The notes under the pieces are model-generated. The model had not been told where the DNA came from. It did not search any database and was given only the letters and a program-made list of their open reading frames with translations. A DNA stretch of 64,000 nucleotides, taken from Rhododendron vialii. Taxonomy: Eukaryota > Streptophyta > Magnoliopsida > Ericales > Ericaceae. Location of the stretch: the NCBI RefSeq assembly GCF_030253575.1, contig NC_080560.1, positions 42,857,001 through 42,921,000 on the forward strand, written 5' to 3'. The position numbers and the translations under genes were made by a program. The first letter of the stretch is position 1. Each line of letters begins with the position of its first letter. Of this stretch, positions 11,110 through 21,933 are shown one piece after another.

Positions 11110-11689
11110 AGGAAACCCAACCTAGCTGACTGGAGATCCCAAGATCTAGGTTCAATGGGACAACCTACTTGCGAGTAACGGAGAACGATCACTGTGGAGA
11201 CATGTTCTCCTACCCATTCCTATTGTGCGAAACAGTGATACCTGCAAAATGGAAACAGGTTAAGCGTTGCTTTTAAAGACTCTTATGCGCTGGAATGCCA
11301 GGCGGGGTATAGCAGGATACCCTTTATAAGAAGGTCACCTATGTGAGTATGAAGTGGGGCCGCTTCTGTGAGAATTTAGAAAGGCAAAATTCTCGAGAAA
11401 ATACTCGCAGAACCAGGAAGGGGTGTCATGGCCAAAATGAACCCAACAGTGAGAACTAAACTGTGTTTGGAGAAGTTCCGTGTGAGGCCTGTTGTCTCGG
11501 TTTACACAAATGGCAGAACAGTTCAAGACATCATGTTCACTGGTCAGCCAGTAAATCCGATAGGTCTTCACAAGGGAAGGTTCAAAGCCAAAAGCTACCT
11601 ATCCTATGCGGGATTTTTTCGTTGTACTCTCTCTCGTGTCAGCTTTGTCTTCCAAGTCGGTTTCCGCCAATTTCATTCATGTGGGGGAT

Positions 11690-12623
11690 TGTTGGAAAAT
11701 GGAATTTTACCAAAGAGAATTTGGTGGGACCCACACCGCGTGAGGTGGGTCCAACAACAGTGAATAAATTCCATTAAAGATGAATGAGAAATTGTCTCAT
11801 TATGGGAATTGGAAAAGCCAAATGACGTGCGTGTGCACCGTCACCAAACACCTAAATTAGATCTGGGCCGGGGCCGGAGCTCAGGATTCGTGGGCCCGCG
11901 ACCTGTGGTTCGAGGTCTGTGGTCTATGGTCTAGTCTAGATTGGTTTGGAATTAATGATTGTGCTTTATTGGGTCCGAACTATTCGCATTTGGATGGTTC
12001 AGTTACAGAATCAGTTGTGCGCAGCTGATTAATATTGGGTAGAATGCCCAGAATAAAACCCACGATTTGATTATGAAATCAATTGCTTGATTAATAGCTG
12101 TAGCAGTTTTTCTCCAGAAATTGAATTCCCCGTATTCAATTCCCTATATTCAATATGAATATTGAATTGGCCTTATTGAATGGGCAGCTCCCCCTATTGA
12201 ATTCTCGTATTCAATGAGAAAGCTCCTCATCGATTATATAAAGGAGTTCGGCTCTTTTGTTTCAATACACCAAAAAACCACACCGAAAATCCAAAGTTGC
12301 TTCTGCAATATCGTTCTTCCTTTGAGAGAGAGAGTACAAACACAAGTTCGTTCGACGGGCAGTCTACGGTGGTGCTCCGGCGGCTGAGTGGTAACCGAGT
12401 CAACCCTGGGAGACAAACACCGACACAACCTCCAGCACCGGTGAGGCGGCGAATTTGTCTTAAGGGCACCGTTGAACAAAACGGGTCTCGGTTTGCAAAT
12501 TCTTGATCCTTTACAGTTCATGTTCTATTTACTGTAATTTTATGTTCAAGTTGTAAATCCCTAAATTTGTAATTTCCAGAAATTAGTGAATTTCATTATT
12601 GTTTTCCGTACTATTTTCCTACA
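11690..12623 (+). repeat. 3' LTR of the Copia-type element
   Basis: 934 bp, the same length as the 5' LTR. The two substitutions I can see are 'gattcgtggg' here against 'gattcgcggg', and 'ttgcttgatt' here against 'ttgctggatt'. Confidence 0.93.
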
Positions 12624-12949
12624 ATTGGTTCTTTTAGGCATTGGGCAGACTAACAAACGTAAAATATTCCACACATTTTATGTGTGTCAGATTTCAGAGT
12701 GCGCTAATTTATTTTTAAGAACAAGCCAAATTAAATATCATCTCCCATAAGCACATGGTGGAGGTCGTAGTTTCTTTGTGTGGGGACTTGGAGTTAGGTT
12801 TCTTACCAACCCTTCTAGGGTTTTCCAAGAATATTCTCTTCCTCACATAATTTTATATTTTTGTAAGCCGTGTCATGTGTCAAATAAACTTAAGTTATTT
12901 TGGCTCTTTTACATCGATTTAAGAATCTCAAGTAGTAGCTCCTAAGGAC

Positions 12950-12951
<2 letters not shown>

Positions 12952-13009
<58 letters not shown>
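12952..13009. repeat. (TA)n microsatellite
   Basis: About 29 TA repeats, directly abutting the MITE that follows. Confidence 0.95.
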
Positions 13010-13010
<1 letters not shown>

Positions 13011-13014
<4 letters not shown>

Positions 13015-13366
13015 AATTATCAAGTGAGGGATTCCTCACTTTGTTAAAATGCGGGACTTTCATTTCCCGATCAAATTTTGAAAATCCGAACCGTTCAATG
13101 TGTGCAGAATGTGATTTTAAGGGTCCCCGCGAGAAATCAGCGAAAAAAATGACCGGGAAGGGCTTCATTCTAGCAGTTTTTTTGAACCGTTCAATGAAAA
13201 CTGCTCGGATGAAGCCCTTCCCGGTCATTTTTTTTGCTGATTTCTCGCTGGGACTCTTAGAATCACGTTCTGATCACTTTGAGCGGCTCGGATCATCGAA
13301 ATTCAATCGGAAAGGGGAGTCCCGCATTTTAAAAAAATGCGAGATCCCTCACCGGAACCCGACTGA
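13011..13366. mobile_element. Hairpin MITE inserted at a (TA)n tract, copy 1
   Basis: An inverted repeat: the left arm carries 'tgcgggac', 'aatgtgattttaaggg' and 'gaccgggaagggcttcat'; the right arm carries their complements. The central arms pair almost perfectly. (TA)n flanks it on both sides (12952-13009 and 13367-13386). Copies 2 and 3 are at 23704-24030 and 49533-49912. Confidence 0.85.
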
Positions 13367-13449
13367 TATATATATATATATATATATTCGGCAAAAGTTA
13401 GTATTGTTAGCAAGATTTGAACATCAGTTAAATGTATGAGAGTAGAGAT

Positions 13450-13855
13450 GTCAAACGGGGTCGGCACGGGCACGACACGTTTGAATGAGGCACAACACGC
13501 CACAGGCACGGTTTAATCCTAGCACGGCACGACACGACACGACACAGTCATAGTGGGCACGCGGCACAGCACGGGCACAGAAGTGAGCGGGAATGACACG
13601 GACACGGCACGAAAGTTGGCCTGGCATGGCACGACACGGTCTTAGACGAGCACGACACGGAAGCGGGATGAGGCACAAGTCACGACATGGTTCTAGCCAG
13701 ACACGGCATGTCATGGGCACGGGCACGAGCACGGAAGTAAGACGGACATGGCACGACACAACATGGTTCTAGTTGGGCACGGCACAACACATGCACGACA
13801 CAACACGGTTCTCGTTGGGCACGGCACAGCACGGCATGGCATGGCACGAGGCATG
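13450..13855. repeat. Degenerate (GGCACGGCACGACACG)n array, left
   Basis: Irregular tandem units built from ggcacg, gcacgac and acacg, about 400 bp, with inserts such as 'ggttctag(t/c)(t/c)ggg' recurring every ~60-70 bp. Confidence 0.8.
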
Positions 13856-14245
13856 GAAAAACCCAAAAAAAAATGTTAATAAATAATCAAGGGATTTCAG
13901 ATTATACTTTACTTTATTTCTATGTATTTTTTGATAATCCAATAATGTATTAATCTTTTCTTTTTGTATAACTAAAATAAGCTTTTAAAATATTTTATAT
14001 GATTAAGAAAATTTGAATCAAAATTATAATATTCCAATTACCACACATATACATTGCATTTTATCTAATAAAGATTTTTAAAAAATATATCAATTTTTTT
14101 TTTATGAAAATGAAATATTTTCTGTACGTGTTAGTGAATTATATCAAGTTAAAAAAACTTACCAAAATAAGGGGAGAAAAAGTTTCAAAATAAAATGATT
14201 ATAAAAAATATTAATTTAAAAAAACACACCAAGTCATGAACAAAA

Positions 14246-14248
<3 letters not shown>

Positions 14249-14329
<81 letters not shown>
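14249..14329. repeat. (GA)n microsatellite
   Basis: About 40 GA repeats inside the hAT-like element. Confidence 0.95.
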
Positions 14330-14331
<2 letters not shown>

Positions 14332-15054
14332 TGTTTGGAAAAAAAAGTTAGTACTTGTTTTCTGATTTAAATGGACAGGACAATTAAGCTGTTTTGTATG
14401 AATGCTACTTCCTAATACGTTTGATGTCTGATTTTGGAAAATCTGTTTGGTGTTAACAAATATTACACGATAGGAATGTGCCAATATTATGATCGCTCAG
14501 AACTTGATTTTATGCTCTTGGTTTAGAACTTGATTTAGCTCATGCCTTGCTCTTCTTTGAAGAATGAAGAGTTAGCCCAAAAATTAACTTGCAGTTTTTG
14601 CAGTTCTAAAAATGAAACACGTAAGATGTGCCCAAAAAACAAATGCCTACTCCACTATTTTCAAAAACTAAAACTTATTTTTGCTTTAATAACACCTCAA
14701 TATTTTTCTACTATCATTACTAAGACAATCCAAAACACTTCCCGATACCAAAACATCCAATTTGCATGAGAAAACGTGTGAAACACGGGCATTATACTAG
14801 TAACTTAAGAACATTAGAGCATCTCCAAGTCTCCAAATCCTTTTTTTTTTCATTTGAATTGAAATTTACAAGTCTCAATAAAGTTTTAAGCAAAAAAGAT
14901 AGTTCTTTTTGCTAGCACGCCTCAAATTAGGATTGAATACTACAAGTCTACAAACTTAAGAAAATATTAGAGGCACGGGAATGTGTCTTTGTTGGAAAGA
15001 TTTTTTTCCAAACAAAAATCGGTTGGTGATGTGTATACGAAAATCGATGCATGC

Positions 15055-15324
15055 ACAACATGGCACGGCATGACACACAATTAAGTAAATGGGCCGGCAC
15101 GGCACGATTCAAAAAAACACGGTACGACATGACACGATAAAAAGGCACAGCATGACATGACATGACAAAAAAAGGCATGGCACGACACGTCACGATTAAT
15201 TAATCGGGCACGGCACGACATGACACAATTTAAAAAAGGCATTGCCTGACACGATACGATAAAGTAAAATGGCCCAACAAGACACACTTAAAGCATAGCA
15301 CGGCACGGCACAATGAAGTAAACG

Positions 15325-15355
<31 letters not shown>

Positions 15356-15375
15356 TTGAATGGCATGGCACAACA
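15055..15375. repeat. Degenerate (GGCACGGCACGACACG)n array, right
   Basis: Same unit as the left array and the same strand orientation, i.e. direct rather than inverted, which is unusual for subterminal repeats of a DNA transposon. Confidence 0.75.
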
Positions 15376-15396
15376 CGATAGACACGTTTGACCTCA

Positions 15397-16116
15397 CTTG
15401 AGTCTTATAATGACGCAAGTCTTCTAAGTCCCAAAACGGGTCTAGACAGTCTTGTTGGGCCTCTTTTGAACCCACTTCAATAATTGAAATCGTTCCTTTT
15501 GTATAACAAGTACATCATTTATGTCAAAGTTATGTTAATCGTTCCTTCTGAGACAAGAAATGATTTTTTTTTCCCTTCTTTAAATTCATGCAAAGACTTA
15601 CTAAAAGAAATTGCACGAAAGATTTATTTTTTATTAAAAAAAAAGAAGTAGCACGACATTATAAGAGTAGTGAAATTATGAGATGGAGGAATACTTCATA
15701 TATATCATCTCTTGATCCTTTTAACTTTTTCTAGTAATACACTCAAGTCAATAAGTTTCTTTCTTTCTTATCCAAATTAAGAAAACTTTGAATGCAGCCA
15801 TTGTGTTGGAATTCCATGACTGGTGCAATGGGTGACTTTTGTTTTATGCTCTTTTTTTTTTTTTATGGTCAGGGGTGTACGGTCAATATACGTGTATCTC
15901 AACGAATTTCCTTCTTAATTCAGTCAAAGGTTAAACCATTCACACCGGAACTACAAAATTCACAATAACCCTAAGAATAAAATCTTCGGTCAATTATGTG
16001 AGGAGCAAAACCCACCAACCACTTCGACTAGCTCTTGGGGTTGTTTTCTGCTTCTATATTAGTGGAGCTTGAAGGCTGGCTCTACTAGAACCAAGCAAAC
16101 CTCATGTAGAAAAATT
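15397..16116. other. Intergenic, nothing recognised
   Basis: AT-rich sequence without a supported gene or element. Confidence 0.5.
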
Positions 16117-16129
16117 GGACAAGACTAAT

Positions 16130-16368
16130 TGCCCCAGTGGTCTTGGCTTGAGACTTAGGTATTTGCTTCATTCTAAGGTTTCAGGTTCAATTTTTCTTAC
16201 TAACAACTCTTGAGGCCTCCCCACCCCTCCGTAAGCGTGTAAAATGGCCGTGGAAGAGACTGTAGGAATTAGTCCGAGGTTAGAATTAGTCCGAATCCGA
16301 GATTGGAATAAGTTCAGAGTTCGCACAAGTTGGCCTGGGACATTCTAAAATATCTAAACAAAAAAGTC
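16130..16368 (+). mobile_element. tRNA-derived SINE
   Basis: Starts 'tgccccagtggtcttggctt', has a B-box-like GGTTCAATTTT near 16183, a body with 'gaattagtccgaggtt', and a tail 'gcacaagttggcctgggaca' ending in an A-rich run. An imperfect target duplication flanks it: ggacaagactaat at 16117-16129 and ggataagacaaat at 16369-16381. Confidence 0.75.
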
Positions 16369-16527
16369 GGATAAGACAAATAGAAGTGATCGAGAACATT
16401 CCTCGGTTTACATTTGTGGTCACCCCAAATCCCGTGTGCTTTCTTTCTTCTTTTGATAAACAACAAGAGACGTCTAATCTGAAAATGACCTAATTGAATT
16501 TTGAAAACAAACAAATTGATAAGCTTA

Positions 16528-16765
16528 GCCCCGTTCCAGAACACCTTCTTAAAAAATAAGTACTTATTTCATATTTTCAAACTCAAAAATAATGTAAATG
16601 AAAAATAATTTTTTAATTTTTTTTCCACCGTATTAAAGATCTCAATGAGATCTATCAAATAAGATCCATAATGACCGAAAAATTATTCGTGTAAGCACTT
16701 AATTTTTAAGTTTAAAATTGCCTTCTTAAAAAATAAGTACTTATTTATCATTCCGGAACGGGGCC
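16528..16765. mobile_element. Tourist-like MITE, copy B
   Basis: Same family as 1052-1289: GCCCCGTTCC...GGAACGGGGCC termini with TTA duplicated at 16525-16527 and 16766-16768. It lies about 190 bp upstream of the bZIP TATA box. Confidence 0.85.
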
Positions 16766-16958
16766 TTAATCTAATCCTTATCCAAAAACCCAACATCTTG
16801 AAAAAGAAAAACAAAACCTGTCTTCCCCCTGCTGTCAATTAACATTAGCCACGTTTTTGTTTCTCTCTTTTCAAAAGTCATAATTGTCATACCAATCACT
16901 TCTGTCTAGCTAGGAGCATTCCTTAGAACCAATCAAAATATTCCCACAAAGTGTTGGA

Positions 16959-16967
16959 GTATAAATA
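16959..16967 (+). promoter_or_regulatory. TATA box of the bZIP gene
   Basis: GTATAAATA followed by a pyrimidine-rich leader and three upstream ATG frames before the main start at 17341. The leader is roughly 340 nt, long as expected for this gene group. Confidence 0.6.
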
Positions 16968-17038
16968 CTGGAGACTCCCACAACACTCCACCTTCCTTTT
17001 ACCTCTTTCTGTTCAAATCTCCCTCAGTTTTCTGGGCA

Positions 17039-17068
17039 ATGGTTTTTTGGCTTTGTGGGTTTTCTTGA
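17039..17068 (+). other. Mini upstream ORF 1 of the bZIP mRNA (9 codons)
   Basis: The first ATG of the leader encodes MVFWLCGFS and stops. It is in the same frame as the conserved uORF but is separated from it by its TGA and a TAA at 17075. Confidence 0.55.
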
Positions 17069-17113
17069 TTTTTGTAAGCAGAAACCATAGCTAATCCTTG
17101 TGATGATCATGAT

Positions 17114-17200
17114 ATGAGTTTGGCAATCCTTCTGCGTCGAATTCGTCTTCTTCAATCTTTTTCGGTTGTTTTTCTATTTTGGTTTTATGTTTTCTCATGA
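17114..17200 (+). CDS. Conserved sucrose-control upstream ORF (SC-uORF), 28 aa
   Basis: The frame starts MSLAILLRRIRLL and ends QSFSVVFLFWFYVFS before TGA. The C-terminal block is the hallmark of the conserved peptide uORF in mRNAs of group S1 bZIP genes (Arabidopsis bZIP11 type). There, high sucrose makes the nascent peptide stall ribosomes and represses translation of the main ORF. The start codon overlaps the stop of a four-codon ORF (17103-17117, ATGATCATGATATGA), so reinitiation or leaky scanning probably sets its use. The N-terminal part is shorter than in Arabidopsis. The peptide ends 140 nt before the bZIP ATG. Confidence 0.9.
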   Translation: MSLAILLRRIRLLQSFSVVFLFWFYVFS

Positions 17201-17340
17201 ACTAGCCCTCCCATAATTGACCTCCATCTCTCGAGATAAAAATCTACTACATAACTCTTGTTTTCAAATATCTGTTTTTATTGTCCATTGAACCAGATAC
17301 CGAGTTATAAAAAAGAAAGCATCCGCCTTCGATTGCGAAA

Positions 17341-17748
17341 ATGGTGAAACATAGTTCAAGCTCATCATCAGAAGGGGATGCACTACTTGTGGATGAGAAG
17401 AAGAGGAAGAGAATGCTTTCGAACCGTGAATCGGCGAGGAGGTCGAGGAAGAGGAGGGAGGAGCACATCAAGGATCTCAACAGCCAAATCACATTTTTCA
17501 GGAACAATAACAGTGAGATCGCCAAGAAAGTCAATTCCATTTCACAGAAATTTATGGCTGTAGAGTTGGAAAACCAAAGGTTGCTAAAGGTTAGGGATGA
17601 ATTGACAAAGAGGTTGGAGTCTTTGGAAATTGTTTCCAGTTATGTTTGTGGGAATCCGGAAGACCTTTCCCAGTATAATTCACAGCCCTGGATTCTTTCG
17701 AACAAATCTGTGCCTCTCATGGCTTCTGTCGGAACGTTTCGATTTTGA
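17341..17748 (+). CDS. Group S1 bZIP transcription factor
   Basis: An intronless frame of 135 aa. A Ser-rich N-terminus (HSSSSSSEGD) precedes the basic region KKRKRMLSNRESARRSRKRR with the invariant N-x7-R. The leucine-zipper heptads run from HIKDLNSQI to about ELTKRLESLEIV. Short intronless proteins of this build are group S1 bZIPs (AtbZIP1/2/11/44/53), which heterodimerise with group C bZIPs and adjust amino-acid and sugar metabolism under low energy. The conserved SC-uORF in the leader supports a bZIP2/11/44-type assignment and sucrose-repressed translation. It is complete at both ends; which S1 paralogue it is cannot be decided here. Confidence 0.93.
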   Translation: MVKHSSSSSSEGDALLVDEKKRKRMLSNRESARRSRKRREEHIKDLNSQITFFRNNNSEIAKKVNSISQKFMAVELENQRLLKVRDELTKRLESLEIVSSYVCGNPEDLSQYNSQPWILSNKSVPLMASVGTFRF

Positions 17749-18706
17749 TATCCTTGCAACAATAAAAAAAACTCTACCAGAATGATGTGACAATGACATC
17801 GTGGTAAAATAGAATTATCTCTGAACGGTGTTTTATTGTGAAGTGGAAGGATTACATTCAATCATATCATTTTGGACAGAAATTCTGTGTCTTTTTACAT
17901 GTGAAGTATCAGCCATATGATGTTTTTGGCCAATGTTTGTGTAGCCAATAAGAATCTTAGCGGAACGAGAACTGAGATTGTTTCTCTGAATAGGTTTTTT
18001 AGGTTGAGTTTCTGTTTTACTTGGTTTGCTCTGCTGCTCTTTTGAAATAGTCATGGGTATAGTTCTAAATTGTAATTACTTGCCTAAGACTGATGAATTT
18101 ATCTCAATTCATTTGTTTCTGTATCTTATTAGTGATTAATTAGGTACTTTCTTTCATATGCTCAGCAAAATTAAAAGGAAACTAGTACTTTCCCTATCTC
18201 TACTGTTCTCCATGAACTTGAAAAATGGAGAAAAGAAAGATAAGAAGAAATCAACAGGGAAGAGAGAGAGAGAAGAATCCTACTCGAGAGCTGATCAAGC
18301 TGATTTTTTTGATAACAATTGTTCAAGATTGTGGGCCCGAAATGAGGTCAAAAGGGGTTAGGCGGGTATGGAGAGGAGCTTCAGCTGTGGGCTGTGGATA
18401 GCACTAACATAAAACACGTAGGGTGATATAATCATTATGTTAAATTCAAGGCCTTGACAATACCCAGAAATGCACCAAATATATATTGCAAAAAAAACCT
18501 ACTACTCAAAATGTGCTAAAAATGCAAGAGCTCAAACAAAGCATGCCATTTTATTTACACATCACTGAAGCTTCAGCCCAACTCGAAAGAAAACCCAGAT
18601 ACATATGGTCTTCAACCCAAAACAGAAATTGATATGCCAGTGGCTCTTTGTAAACAAGAAAAAAGGCATAAAAGCTTTATTGATATCACATTTCCGATGA
18701 AAGCCC
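17749..18706. other. bZIP 3' UTR and convergent intergenic spacer
   Basis: Holds the 3' UTR of the bZIP gene (+) and, towards 18706, the 3' UTR of the convergent TENA gene (-). No other gene seen. Confidence 0.5.
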
Positions 18707-21700
18707 TTAAATTCCAACACGGCTCATGTCCCAAAATTCGATTTCAAGTTCAAGAACACGCAAGAAAACTGCCTCGGCCTTATTTCTCACATCCACAGAT
18801 GCCATCTGTAGACGACGATTAGCTCTCTCTTCGAGAGTACAACACCACTCACCAAAATCATCATTTCCCCATCTGTAGCAGGTTTCCTTTAGCTCTTCCG
18901 GAGTTTCGGCGTCTTCTTCTAAACAGTATGCGAAACTATCTTGGTAAACAGCTTCAATGGCCCAAAACACGGTGAGGGCCACCGTATATTCAACTTCCGA
19001 GCTCATTAGGCTCTTCAAAAAGCTGTGAAATCACACAGATTGGACAATGATTAAGCTGCGGTAAGAACTTCCACAAAACAAAAACCACAGAAGAATGCCT
19101 AGAAGTCATTTAAATAATCCCTTATGTCATGATAGACATTGTCCAGACATTAAAGATAAACAATAATGCTCTGATTGCAAGTTGAATTAAATACTTCAAC
19201 TTCAACTTCGAATGCTGCTCAAAGTTCTGCAGCTGCTAAGTTGTCTTCAACACTGAAGTTATTCAGCTTGCGTATCCATAGATTTCAAGAATTAAGGTAC
19301 ATATTTTGATATGCAACTTTGATCAAGACTCATTTCAATCCAAAAAGTAAAGGAAAGAGTAGGAAAGGAAAGCTTAATACAGTTTTACACTATCCAATTT
19401 TAGTTGGAAGTAACCCTCCATGTGTTGCATAAACACATTTTAGATCTACTAAACAAACTTGCAGTTGCTTTTAGAGAGACGAACATTTACCAGATATGTT
19501 CACGTTGCATATTCTAAAAGTTTCTTACTTCAGAGAAGGAATGGCCACTCGGAAACAAGAGAGAGGATAATAGATGTTCATGGGTCCACTAGTAAGTTTC
19601 AATAAGTCATTTTAGTTGGTAAGCCTATGACTCTTATGTATTTCAATTTCAGTTGGTTTAAAAGTAATTAAACCCAAGACATTTACGACATCTTCTTTGC
19701 CTGGATCACACTACCCCCTTATGCCAGCCATTCATATTTTCTTTCATTATCTGATTTCTTCTGGTCTTGTGATAGGTATCAATTCCAAGAAAGGGGTTCG
19801 GTATTCAGTTTCACATTGATAGAAGAGGTTCAATTATAGGTAGCCTGTGAAAATGAAGTGGAAAATAAATTAGAGGTAAAAGAGATGTATTTCCTTGGAC
19901 TGTTCTGTAGCTATCAATAGCATGAAGAAATTCACATCAATAACATGAAATGGTCATTTCAAAATTCAAAGTCCATAAGAGCAAGTCCAATGGGAGCCAT
20001 TTGGGTGCCATACCTATAATTTGGAACCAAAAAATAGAACTTGAAGCTCCAATGGGGAGGCAAATTTAGTTCTAAAATGGCTTGGTTCTAAAATTGGTTC
20101 TATATTTGGAACTCCTTGCCACATCACCCACATATACCTACACAAACTTTCATTTCTAGATTTCACTATTCTCATCTCATAGTTCAAGCCTAATCCTTTC
20201 ATTTCAAAACCATAAATCCAAATGCAATTTTAAAGCTCTAGGCACTTGTAGGAAAGAGTTGTGGTTATGGTGATACCTGCAGTAATGAACATTTGCAGCA
20301 AGAGGAATGGCAGATAGTGTAACCCCCCACTTTGATGCTTCTTTCTTGAACCAAGCAAGCTCATCATTCAAAGCAGCCATACCACCCAATATGACTTCCA
20401 TATCAGAACTATCATCCGTCTCATTACAAGCCTTCACCAACACACTTGCCTCAAAGGGCACAAATGCTCTAACAAATATGTAATCTTGTCCCTGCATTTT
20501 GAAAAACAAAATCCAATAAATCGAGTCTCATCTCCAAATTGGTGCGCCATAACACCTAATCCAACTAGGTGAATATTAGAAAGGCAATCACATTATATGT
20601 AACCTGCCAGAACATCTCCAACCCTTAATCTATCTTCTATCATTGCATTTGAGTAAAAGTTTGTTAAATGCTTGATTGGATGTGGAACACTCAGAGGGCC
20701 TGTTTGTGTGACCGAATCTGAGCATTGGATTGGACTATATATCCAAGCCTCCAAGGTGATGAAGCATCCAGTATTTGGTTAAAATATTTACAACCCGGAT
20801 TAAACATGCCTCAGAGATATAATCCCACAAAGTGTGAATATTCAATATCATGGGGTGTGATATCATTATCCGGTCACTATTAAACCGGTATGATTGTACA
20901 TCTGGTGGGATTACATTCCTTCACTATTAGTCCAATTACCCCAACACATGGAGTTTGGTTCGCTGCAATGATTTCGGGAAAGGAATCCTTTCAACAGAAT
21001 AGTCATTCACCTAAATTGGCTAATAGTGATGATGTCCATTATGTCAACTTTCAGTAAACTGAATGACCGTTCTAACAAGGGAACAAACATCCAATTCCAG
21101 TCTTTCCACCAGTCAACCAAGACCTACCTATCTCATCAAATGTTCCCAAAATCTTCCCCAGGAGGCTTATCCCACCGAATTTGGTGAATAACTAGCTTCT
21201 TTCTCCTTCAATTAGACGAAAAATTAGCATTTCCCCTGGATTTGATACCACTTGATGAGATGATTGAAGCCCATTTCAAGTCCCTTTTCATCATATCCTA
21301 AAAATTAATGAAAGACATTTTATGAACTGAATGCTCCACTCCTCATCAACTTTCAAAACAATCTCAAATTTCTCCAAGAAAGCTTTTTTCTCCTTTAAAC
21401 AAACAAAAAATTCACGATTTCCATTGATTTGATACCCCACTCGATGAGATGATTGAGAATCCCATTTGAAGACCCTTTCCAGCAAATATTAAAAAGAAAA
21501 TGAAAAGACAAAGTGGGTGGGTGTAAAAAATTGAGTACGTACCAGCCAACGCCTGAAGGAAGAGAGGTCAACGGTGCCGTTTCGGATGCTCTCGATGTAA
21601 GGGTGTCTGGTGGCTGCTTCGTAAAGCGAAGCGTGTTTCTTCACCCACGTCGCTATCACTCCCAAATCCACTTTCTTATTACTACTGCTACGACTCTCCT

Positions 21701-21758
21701 GCTGCTGCTTATCCATTTCTTCTTCTTCTTCTTCTTCTTCTTCCCTTTTGTGTAACAT
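18707..21758 (-). CDS. TENA_E-type aminopyrimidine aminohydrolase (thiamin salvage), three exons
   Basis: Exons on the minus strand are 21758-21543, 20491-20277 and 19022-18707, giving 248 aa from the upstream ATG. If translation starts at MDKQQQ (21716), the protein is 234 aa, closer to the Arabidopsis length. The first 14 residues are a Glu run from a (GAA)n tract, so the second ATG may be the true start. Diagnostic blocks are [78 protein letters not shown]-like, [11 protein letters not shown] and [22 protein letters not shown] enzymes salvage the pyrimidine of degraded thiamin by hydrolysing formylated and free aminomethylpyrimidine. All junctions are GT-AG and in phase (0, 2). A foldback MITE lies about 175 bp upstream of the first ATG. 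Intron 2 contains non-coding repeats near 19983-20180. Confidence 0.9.
21715..21745. repeat. (TTC)n in the 5' end of the TENA gene
   Basis: The (GAA)n reading on the minus strand encodes the poly-Glu between the two candidate start codons. Its length probably varies among alleles. Confidence 0.7.
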
Positions 21759-21933
21759 TAACCAATATCAGTGTCTTTGTTCTTGGGCGGATTTCGGTTG
21801 AATGGAGGGCCAATCGGTGGGTTTTGCGGTGGCCAATATGAAAGGAGTTGACCTGCCGCCTGGGGACGGCATCATCATCAAATCCCGAATCTATTCTTAT
21901 CAATTTTGGCTGATTTTCAAAACAGAAAGTCTA

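Larger units (their letters stand above)
6573..12623 (+). mobile_element. Non-autonomous Copia-type LTR retrotransposon, 6,051 bp, recent insertion
   Basis: Two 934-bp direct LTRs beginning TG and ending CA flank a 4.18-kb interior. The 5-bp target duplication ATTGG is perfect at 6568-6572 and 12624-12628. By eye the LTRs differ at only two positions and have no length difference, so the insertion is young. A purine-rich tract (gtgggggat) abuts the 3' LTR. The interior has no gag, protease, integrase or intact reverse transcriptase, only a decayed Copia RNase H region at 10263-11109. No plant tRNA-Met-type primer site (TGGTATCAGAG) follows the 5' LTR. The element must have been mobilised in trans, or its coding part must have decayed in an ancestor that still moved. 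Confidence 0.92.
13443..15396. mobile_element. Probable non-autonomous hAT element with subterminal arrays
   Basis: The left end AGAGATGTCAAACG and the right end CGTTTGACCTCACT are imperfect inverted repeats, of a form seen at hAT termini. Both ends carry arrays of the 'ggcacggcacgacacg' type. Between them are AT-rich sequence and a (GA)n tract (14249-14329). No transposase is seen and I could not find a convincing 8-bp target duplication, so the exact borders are uncertain. Confidence 0.5.

Noticed and set aside
11428-11763. Overlapping 100-codon frames before the 3' LTR
   Set aside because: They run into the LTR and match the usual non-coding 3' region of Copia elements.
14185-14484. Minus-strand frame with a long Ser-Leu run
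   Set aside because: A by-product of the (GA)n microsatellite with no conserved sequence around it.
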